From positions 11,052,648-11,116,647 of the forward strand of contig CM073329.1 in assembly GCA_037043015.1 (NCBI GenBank): a DNA stretch of 64,000 nt. Reading direction: 5' to 3'. This document shows positions 55,574 to 64,000 of this stretch, piece after piece. How positions within the stretch are numbered: the first letter of the stretch is position 1; every line of letters begins with the position of its first letter. A program made the translations under genes and the position numbers. Source of the DNA: Bryum argenteum. Taxonomy: Eukaryota > Streptophyta > Bryopsida > Bryales > Bryaceae. The notes under the pieces were generated by a model. That model ran no database searches, was not told the DNA's origin, and saw only the letters and a list, made by a program, of their open reading frames with translations.

Positions 55574-56684
55574 TAAATGGATACTTTAACATACATATGT
55601 GGATAATATACATTCTATTTTACTTTTGAGAAAGTTGGAAGTTAATGCAATCTAATAATTGTAATAAATTGTCAAATTGTCCAATAGGCACAAACATTTA
55701 CTGGAACGTGGTTTACGTAGTCTATAATCTATAAAAAACCCAAAATACTATGTGGTCTACGTATGAGAGATGGAGGTGATTTAGTAATTACGACTTGTGT
55801 GAATAAGGTACAAAAGGGCATTAGTCACATTAGTCACAACCTACAAAAAATTAAATAGAATTGTGTCAGGGTCCTTCTTGACATAGATGAGGAAGAAGAG
55901 GAGAAAATCCAGCCAAGATAGCAAATTAGATTTGTTTAATTCCTACTCTATCCCTACCTTGTGTTTTAATTTCTATCTACCAACGCTAGTATTTTAAATC
56001 TTGTCCGGCAACCTCAACTTCTAATTTTGATTTATTGCCTTTCAATTTTAATTAACATGTAACCCTCCTATATAATGTAAATTTGTATGCTATTTTACTT
56101 AAAACTTTAATTTCAAAAGTTTGTCTTCTTGCCTTAATTATCTTCTTAAATTCCCAATTTATTTAATTTTTTGAATTTGCAAGTATCTTCCTATTAAATA
56201 TTAATGTTTTTTCTTTCCTTTGTAATTTACATCTACCGCCCCCTTCCCCCAAATTTCATTCCTTTGTTTCACTCTAACAGCTTAATTTCGCACCACTCTC
56301 CAAAAACTAAAATTAAAAACTCAAAAATGAAACTATTAAGTTCAATAGTTTATATGTATACCCATAAGTATACCCCTGAACCCCTAAAGGAGAGTTTGAC
56401 CCGAATCGGGTCGATTTGCTTGAAAAAGATATGATGTTTTTTACAAAAACTGAAACTTTGACTCAATATATCTCAAGATCCGTACAGTGAAATCTAATAA
56501 AAATTGATGGGTAGACTAATTCAACCGTTATGAACAAGATCCTACGGTTGGATTTTCCAAAATCAAATTCAAAAAAATTTGTTCGCAGATTTGAGATATG
56601 GCCGTCTTGGAGGTCACTCTAGAGCTTCTCCTTTAGGGATATGGTCCTTCTTGCAAGAGAATCTTTCGGACATTCTTTTGACTA
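55574..56684. other. AT-rich interior of the hAT-like element, right part
   Basis: No gene or repeat recognised. Confidence 0.5.
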
Positions 56685-56688
56685 TTAA

Positions 56689-57660
56689 CCCCTAAACGCG
56701 CCAGCCTATTTTTAGCAGAAAAGCACATTTCCATAGAAATCCTCATAGATGAAAATCAAGAGAAGCTATTAAGATCTCAACCGTACAAACTTGTAATAGA
56801 CTTATCCAAGATCATGTGGACCAAAACTTGAGTCATGAGGCCTTATAGATCGGAAGATCATAACATATTAATACTAAAAACAAACTGCAAAATTTCATCA
56901 TTTTCACTTTGAGGTGGAAATGCTACCAATATACCTATTGCAATGAAAAAATTACCAACTAGAGAGATGTTCACCTTCATCTTAATAAGTCCTTTACCCA
57001 ACAAAAATTCATCAAAAAAATTTCTTGGCTCAAATAAAAGCCATGCAATGGTAAAAGCGCCAAAAATTTTACAAAGGAAAAATAGTCCAAACCTAGACCC
57101 TTTGCATTCAATTTCATGCCTTATCTTCAAAACACCTTCGATCTTGTTAAGGTTTCTACCACTTAGACTAGACTCTAATTGGAGGCCATCCCAAAAATTA
57201 AGTTGAAATCCAACGGTGGATGAAGGAGATATAGCTCCTCAAATATCATCCATTTTCTCACTTTTTCTCATTGACAAAACATCATTGCAAATCCAATAGC
57301 AAAATCATTTGGATCAAAAAACTTCACACTACAAAGTTGTTAAGAATCACCTTAAGATCATGACCATGAAAAAAAAAAATCATGAAAACTATTTTTAATT
57401 TCACATAATTGGCTTGCAATGGTAATACATGCCCCATGCTTGAAAACCCAAAAGCAAGCGCTGTCTTCACTAAAGTGCATTCCATTAATTCATACTTTAT
57501 TGTATGGGCTTGCAAATTTTACAACGCAAACTAGACTTGATTTGGAACCTAACCCAAGTGATTTCATCCAAAACGGACCTCGGATGAAGAAGATATGGCT
57601 ATTCAAAGTTGCTGCCTTCCATCCAAAATGTCGTTTTTCGACATTCGGCGCGTTTAGGGG
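56689..57660 (+). mobile_element. TTAA-flanked element family I, copy 3, best preserved
   Basis: 972 bp, TTAA at 56685-56688 and 57661-57664. Ends cccctaaacgcgcc and ggcgcgtttagggg are 14-bp perfect inverted repeats. Nested inside the hAT-like element. Short frames inside are non-coding. Confidence 0.92.
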
Positions 57661-57769
57661 TTAATACAAGTATCAGAAATTTCCCAATTAGGCCTATATA
57701 TGTTAGATTGTACGTCCTAAAACAGTAAGTCTCAACGATCCTTTCATTTGTCACAAAAGTCAAGCATTT

Positions 57770-58250
57770 GGGAGGGGGAGGGAGGAAGGGAAGTTAGGAA
57801 GAGAAGGGGTGTTGAAAGAAGAAGGTTGGGTGGGCCGACCGGGTATGGCCGTCGAATCGGTCGCCGGCCGTTGAATCGGTCGGCACATCGGTCGGAGGCC
57901 GATCTGATTGCCTGCATTGGCTCTTCAAACTTCAAATGCCCATAACTTCGTCAAACATTACCCGAATTGCGTATTTAAGATGTTTTTTGACATCTGCAAA
58001 ACATGTAGATGCCAAAAAACATCTTAAATGCACAATTTGGATTAGTTTTGACAAAGTTATAGGCCTTCAAAGGCCGTTCAACCTTCAAAGGCCTATAACT
58101 TTGTCAAAACGTATCCAAATTGGACGTTTAAGATGTTTTTTGGCATGTACATGTTCTGTAGATGTCAAAAAACATCTTAAATGTTCGATTCGGATAAGTT
58201 TTGACTAAGTTAGGGGCATTTCAAGTTTCTGCAGGCAGTCAGATCGACCG
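57770..58250. repeat. Partial third copy of the arm sequence and palindromic core
   Basis: 57770-57925 resembles the purine-rich and gtcgg-rich part of arm 2; 57929-58242 is core copy 3, nearly the same as copy 1. Confidence 0.82.
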
Positions 58251-58262
58251 CCGACGGCAACG

Positions 58263-58425
58263 GCGGCCGACCTCGCCGGTCGCCAAAGCGGTCGGCGGCC
58301 GACCTCGCCGGTCGCCAAAGCGGTCGGCGGCCGACCTCGCCGGTCGCCAAAGCGGTCGGCGGCCGACCTCGCCGGTCATCACCCCGGTCGGCGGCCGACC
58401 TCGCCGGTCCGCACACCGGTCGGCC
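58263..58425. repeat. 32-bp GC-rich tandem array, right subterminal
   Basis: About five units of 32 bp (gcggccgacctcgccggtcg + ccaaagcggtcg), the last two varied. Frames of 75-104 codons here are low-complexity artefacts. Confidence 0.93.
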
Positions 58426-58682
58426 TAGGGAACGCCGGTCCCGCCACCGGTCGGCCGGTCCAAGCGTCGGACGGGGGTGCGGTCGGCCGGGCAACGGTCG
58501 GACCGGGTGCGGTCGGCTGGTCAAAAGATCGGACGGGGGTGCGGTCGGCCACCGGTCGGACGGTAATTTACCCCAGGTAAATTATAAAAAACCCGTTATG
58601 TCACCGACAAGTCCTAGGGGCTGAGGACGACCGGACCATGGTCGACCGGTCGCCCCCTGGTCCGGTCGTCCTGACAACCCTG

Positions 58683-58690
58683 ATTTAAAG
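58683..58690. repeat. Right 8-bp target site duplication of the hAT-like element
   Basis: atttaaag, matching 51553-51560. Confidence 0.93.
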
Positions 58691-60198
58691 GGGTTGAATC
58701 AATTAGGCTTATTGAAGTGTGTAGTGTGAGAAATTATAAAGAGAAAAAAGTAGTGAAGGTGATCCTAAATTCCATGTTTAGTAAGGATCCTTCAAACAAA
58801 TTGGAATGACTAAAAACACTAGTGGAGATTTGAGCTATTATTTATAATGTGATTTACAATATGTTGACCAACTAAAATTTGAACAACATAGGAAATAATT
58901 AAAAAGGGGGGGACATTGATATAACATTTATTGGCTAATAATCACTCCATAACAAATGAGTCACCAAAAAATTATAATTAAAAAAACTCATCTTAGATAT
59001 ACTTCAATACAAAAATACACTATACACAGTAATTTTGGGGTGATATTTAGCATTTTTAAATTCTATAGAAATTAAGGATTTTTGGAAATTGATTGAGAAT
59101 TATAAAATGTATACCTTATAATTCATTATTGGCTAATTAAATCCAATTTGGCTTGTAGTGAGTAGATCATTTCATTCGAGACTCTTAATTTAAAAAATTC
59201 AATCGCTTCTTGTAATACAAATTGTATTCATAAATATGAGATTTGTATATAAGGTTTCTTAGATCATACAAGTAATAACCATCTCCAATATACAAGATGC
59301 TCTTATAGTCAAGCAAACAATGTGGTACATATATATGATACTATGAATTATACTATTAATATAACATTAGACACTATTAAAATAATATAATGCGCAATCA
59401 CACACAAACAAACACACTAAAGTTTATTAGACACAAACACACACACACGCTTCTTATGACTTTTAACACCACTTACTACTTACAGATAAGTTTCTACTAT
59501 TAATGCACAATTACTCAAATAAGCAAAGGATCAATAAACAAAACCTATTCTATGATATTTCTACAAACAATAGATATGAATTCCAAAAATCATAAAATAT
59601 CATTGTGTGAATATGGATGTTGCAGTATACTCAAGATCTTTGCAAAGGTAGTGAGAGTATTACTTTGTTGTGACGAATACACGTCAAACTTGAAAGTGAT
59701 CTACAACAAGTCCAGATGCAGAGATAAAGAGTTTTTAGAAATGTCTTTTTGGAGATATAGAAGCTCAAAAAGGCAACTTCACAAACAATTATCAAGTTTT
59801 TCGAGGTCGCATTTCCAAATATACATGTGCCACATAGAGAAATGAGGAGAGGAAGCAATATCTACAATCACCGAGCACCATGGGGGCATCAAGATGACGC
59901 AAGCGAGGTAAAATAAAATTGCAAGAAGTTTATTGCAACCAAAAGTTCAAATTCCATCTATGACCAATACTTTAAAATAAAATCTAAAAAAAAACTTCTA
60001 TGTTAGGTCATTATGTATTTTCTTTAGCTCTTCTTGAAACTGTTGAAACCAAGATCTTTGGTTTCTTTCATTGGTCTAAGTTATCACTTAAGTTTTACCA
60101 AGAAAATATTGATATAACATCATTATTTTGAGCCAATAATGAGAATAATTATGGTTCAAATGAAAAGGAAAATATAGTCCCTTGTTCTTTCATTGTAG
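58691..60198. other. AT-rich upstream region of the aspartic protease gene
   Basis: Contains the dispersed repeat at 59240-59445. A first exon of the protease gene should lie here or earlier, but I cannot identify it. The 97-codon frame 59552-59845 has no recognisable leader. Confidence 0.45.
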
Positions 60199-63100
60199 AG
60201 TCTTCATGACGTGGAAAGTGGAGCATTTAGACATCATGTGGCACTCACTGCGTTTAGCATAAGCATTGCAATTATCATATGGATATCGCGGCATTATGTA
60301 TTCACTCGTGAAGTAAAAGAAAATAAAATTGGCCTTGTGTTGCCACTTTTTTACCAAGAACAATTTTTGAATACTAGCTACAATAAAGAAGACCATGTGT
60401 GGTATGGAAGCAATTCTGTAGGACTTCGTAGAGAGCGTAAACTCAATTACGTGTCTCCAGCGTTTTTACTTCGGTAAGTGAGCTTTGTTGTGATTATGAA
60501 CCTTGGAACTTGTATTAGAATTTGTGGTGGAGGAAAGAAAGTGATTATTGTGTAGGGTAGTTTCTTTTTTTTCTTTTTTTTCAGTTCAATTGTTGGTTCC
60601 AAAAATAGATGGCCTTTAAATGTGTGTGGAAGTGGAAACAAAAGTTTATCTCTTTCTCTTGCTAGATGAAGAAGGATAAATGTACTATGTGTTTGAAGAA
60701 GCATAATTTGGGTGACATTAGCATGCTTCTATAACCAAAAGAGAGCGCATCTTGTTTTAACACAATTTAATTGTGCTTTGAGACAAAAATCTTCACTGGT
60801 GTAGGAACCAAGTGTTAAGACTACGTTATACTGCGTTAAATGACTACAATGTCTTTAAAGCTCTGATCAAATCCTTTATCAGAACATTAGAAACTTAATA
60901 AACAAGTACTTTGTCAACGTTAGAAATAAAAAAGGTATAACATCTTTTATTTTTCTTCTTTTTCTAAGAGCTTTCTAGTTCAAACCTTCTTCCTCGTTTG
61001 GACATTTTTATGTATGAACCTCTATTACTTGAATGTATTACAGAGAATTTGGGCTTGGTGTATTCTACGTCAAAATGAGAATGGGGCATCCTCTTAGGGA
61101 GTTCTTCTTTCATGTTGACACTGGAAGTACAACCTCATGGCTTTATTGCAATATTCCAAACTACGACTTGAAGCATGATAATTTGGTGAGTGTGTTGTTT
61201 TTACAAGTCAAGTACTTCTTTGAAATGTCATACAAGTAAATTATGTTATAAATAATAGATATAGTCATATCATTTGAAGCTATTGGTCCTAAATGAACAA
61301 AATCATGACAATTGATACTTATTTCACTAAATACAATAACAGTAATAATCACATATGACTAGCTTAGTTGTATGCCATCATCTTTCTTCAATTTGTCTGA
61401 ATCATATGATGACATTTTAAAAGAAGTAAAACCTAACTTGAAAACACTAGAGTCAACACCAAACTTGACTTGTTTGGATCAAGATGCAAACATTAATAAT
61501 TTTTTTGGCACTCAATGATTGACTTTGCCATTAGACTATGTTATTGATCATTATATAGAATAATTAAATCACTTGTCTAAAAGATTGCCTATGACCATGA
61601 TTTTAGCTAATTTTGGATTCTTAAAATATGCAATACAAAACTATCTCGACACAAACTTATGCTCTTGATAAATATGATTGCTGTACTAAATATATTGTGA
61701 TTTAACCTCTATACTTCAATTGGACAAACTATAAGTAATTTCATAGTTACAACAAGTTTTGTGCATGTAGGGACTTAATGGGTTATTGGAGCATTTCAAT
61801 TATTACATAGTGGATTGCAAAGATGATGCATGTATTAGACTGGAACGTGACCGTATCTACCCTTGTTATCCAGGCAACCATTGCAGATTGTATGTTACAT
61901 ATTGTGACAAGACCTCGTATTATGGTCCCTACGTATATACTGAATTCATAGTGCAAAGGCACGATGGAAATGAACAAAAGTTATTGGGCAATATTGGGTA
62001 TGAAATATCTTTATCATGTATATTTTGTTATTTCATTATCACCCCCTAAATGTTATGTTGTATTGATAGTTAAGTAACATTTTCTTCTTAAATTTCACAT
62101 ATACAAATGTCATTAATGTACTACAAAGATTGCACGCTTGAGATCTATATAGCTTACCTACATGACCTAGCTTACCTCTATGACACTTTTTATGAAAATT
62201 TGTTAATTGGCTACAAATAGGTTAGGACGCGTAGGGGATAAGATCATGTGGTTGAATTTACAAAATAACTATGGAATTGAGATTTATATAGTTTAGAATT
62301 AGAAAGAATCAAATTTGATACATAAGTAATTTCTGAACAAAAAAATGATAGTTAAGTAACAAAAGAGAATTTGGTTCACACTCTTGAGAGTGCATAAAGG
62401 TCAAACATTCTAGCTTTAAGGTTTCAAGCTCCAAAAATACACAAGATAATTAAGGGGTTAAAAAACTGAAGTTGGCACATTAATGCATTAACCTACCGAT
62501 TGTCATAGCTTGAAGTAAAATCAATGTTTTCAATTTAAGTAAACCATCTCAAAGATGTATAATGAGCAATATGTTTGATTTATTATATTTAGTAGTCTCA
62601 TTGTTATTGTTTTCTCTCATGTATCCATGCATCAAGAATGTCTCTATTTTATCAAAAAGTTCAAGCTAACAAATATGCCCTACTATATGAATCTTGTACA
62701 CTTTTGATGCTTGAGGACTCCAAATGTTCTTGTATGTGAATTAAGTGTCTTTCATTTTTCTCTAGATGTATAACTAAAGAATCAAGGGTGAGTTCCAAAT
62801 TTGATAAACTTCAAACAGATGGCGTCCTTGCTCTTGGTAATGGTGCCAACACTCTTGTTTATCAATGGGCGGCAACCCAAGTAATCGACAAGAATACAGT
62901 CGGTGTTTGTTTAGGGAAGACTCCAACAACAACTCAAACGTCACCGACGGGTTTCTTATTCATGGGAGAGACAGTAGAACGAATAGTTGAAAGAAGCTCT
63001 TCGCCTTGGATGAATGTGCACAACAAGTGCTTCTTTAACATATTACAACAAAAAATAATTACATTTTGAAATGTTGGAATAACTTGTAACATCTGATACG

Positions 63101-63903
63101 CATCATACAACTGTCAATAAGTAATCATTTCTCTAAATTATGAACATATTATAAGTCTTTCCATATAAGGCAATAAGGCATAACAATATTAAGTGTAATA
63201 TAATGTGTTTTGTAGAATCAAAGATGCTAGATGGAAACTACATCTAGTGGCTCTCTTATTTGAAAATACTAGAATTGTGCAAAGAGGAGGTTCAATAGTT
63301 GGTGAAGAAAAGATTGTTTTTGACACTGGAACCACATTCATATGGTTGGAAAAATCATTCCATGAGCAACTAATCAACATGGTGCATATCCATCCATTTC
63401 ACATTATACTCCTGTAAACTTGTCCATCAAATCACACTGTTTTGCAGAGTAGATGGTAGTACACTGGTACCTGGATAAGATCAACGTCTAGTTAAGAACG
63501 TTGTCCATGTCCCTTTATTATGCTAATCTGAGGCATTGATTCGTTATGGTCAACGCTTCAAGGATAAGATCAACGTTTTCGTCTGTCCGAAAACGTTTAT
63601 CTAATCCAAGCACCACTGTAGTATTGAGATGCATTGTGTCTACTAGAAGCACATACAATACTTGGAGATTTGTTATCCATAAATAGACAAATAGAATCTT
63701 TATAAATTTGAGATATACAAATGCATTTATTTGTATTTATGATATACATTTTCAAATTGGCTGATCATATAAATACGCGCAGGGTGCAGTTAACGTATTA
63801 TGCAGCCACTAAAGGGTACTACCTTGTGGATCTTTTAAGCGCAAAGAAAGATGAAGTTTGTTGGAATCATCCTGTAATGAGCACCAATCAAGCTTGTTTT
63901 TGA
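60199..63903 (+). CDS. Nepenthesin-like aspartic protease (A1B), multi-exon, both ends incomplete
   Basis: Secreted or vacuolar acid protease family with two catalytic Asp. Exons that splice in phase: 60199-60473, 61044-61185, 61771-61997, 62766-63026, 63216-63381 and 63790-about 63903. Landmarks: EFGLGVFYVKMRMGHP, then first active site FFHVDTGSTTSWLYC; Cys-rich DCKDDACIRL...CYPGNHCRLYVTYCD as in plant nepenthesin-like enzymes; DGVLALGNGANTLVYQW; GFLFMGE; and second active site IVFDTGTTFIWLEKSF. Exon 60199 begins after acceptor tgtag with no ATG in frame, so the start lies upstream; it has a hydrophobic stretch ALTAFSISIAIIIWI. The last frame ends at a TGA (63903) before the C-terminal GFA..C region. 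A donor (cct|gtaatg) precedes the stop, so the gene probably continues beyond the window. Introns are AT-rich, up to about 770 bp. Confidence 0.88.
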
Positions 63904-63929
63904 AACACATGAGTTTTCTTAATCTTTAA

Positions 63930-64000
63930 CCCCTAAAAGTCCAAGAAAGCGGAAATCGTTTTTTGGAATTTCCGCGGGGAGAAAATTTAGCCACTTTGAT
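63930..64000 (+). mobile_element. TTAA-superfamily MITE family H, copy 2, cut by window end
   Basis: TTAA at 63926-63929, then cccctaaaagtccaag, collinear with 52980-53050 (aaagcsgaaatsgyttttt, gaatttcc). Lies in the presumed last intron or 3' flank of the protease gene. Confidence 0.85.

Larger units (their letters stand above)
51561..58682. mobile_element. hAT-like element, 7.1 kb, non-autonomous, with GC-rich ends
   Basis: Inverted ends cagggttgtca (11 bp perfect, then degenerate) and a perfect 8-bp target duplication atttaaag, both hAT features. The outer 0.5-1.2 kb on each side is extremely GC-rich with gtcgg/ccgac words; the interior is AT-rich. It contains a palindromic core in three copies, a 0.74-kb inverted repeat and two TTAA elements. 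No transposase or other protein recognised. It must use a transposase from elsewhere, if mobile. Confidence 0.9.

Noticed and set aside
58201-58524. 75- and 104-codon frames with Arg/Pro repeats
   Set aside because: Same cause: 32-bp GC-rich tandem repeats in the right end of the hAT-like element.

Overview
The window looks like nuclear DNA of a land plant. It carries plant-type gene families: a formin FH2 exon pair, a CrRLK1L receptor kinase with two malectin-like domains, a GT37 fucosyltransferase, a nepenthesin-like aspartic protease and the 20S proteasome beta-4 subunit. All show spliceosomal introns, and there is one nuclear-type tRNA-Thr(AGT). Genes are sparse, GC-rich islands in AT-rich DNA full of small DNA transposons. 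I cannot fix the lineage by eye. The piggyBac-like TTAA elements, a Tc1-type transposase and a DBR1 relic would fit a seedless plant (bryophyte, lycophyte or fern) better than a flowering plant, but this is inference.

Layout. 1-1179: 3' end of a formin gene. 2.4-9.9 kb: repeat cluster with a decayed Tc1-like element (6021-8466) and a 306-bp-arm foldback element (8469-9404) that share a TA. 10.8-11.8 kb: intronless GC-rich gene of unknown function with a perfect 3' hairpin. 12.5-19.1 kb: nested miniature elements. 19.2-21.9 kb: aspartic-protease pseudogene (-), tRNA-Thr (-) and an intronless broken DBR1 relic (-). 22.4-25.2 kb: CrRLK1L kinase (-). 26.7-38.7 kb: gene-poor, many TTAA elements, SINE-like repeats and a short poly-A retroposon. 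39.2-41.6 kb: fucosyltransferase (-). 42.4-44.3 kb: repeats, then a triplicated 44-bp telo-box repeat. 44.5-48.8 kb: proteasome beta-4 gene (+) with four exons and several elements inside its introns. 51.56-58.68 kb: 7.1-kb hAT-like element with a perfect 8-bp target duplication. 60.2-63.9 kb onward: multi-exon aspartic protease (+) running to the window edge.

The receptor kinase (wall sensing), the fucosyltransferase (wall polymer decoration) and the formin (actin nucleation) all act around cell wall and growth, but their spacing and orientation give no sign of coordinated control. The strongest unusual signals are a superfamily of TTAA-flanked elements with CCCYTAAA termini (at least 14 members or fragments), the large hAT-like element with GC-rich subterminal arrays and an internal foldback, the DBR1 relic, and the orphan gene at 10822-11766.
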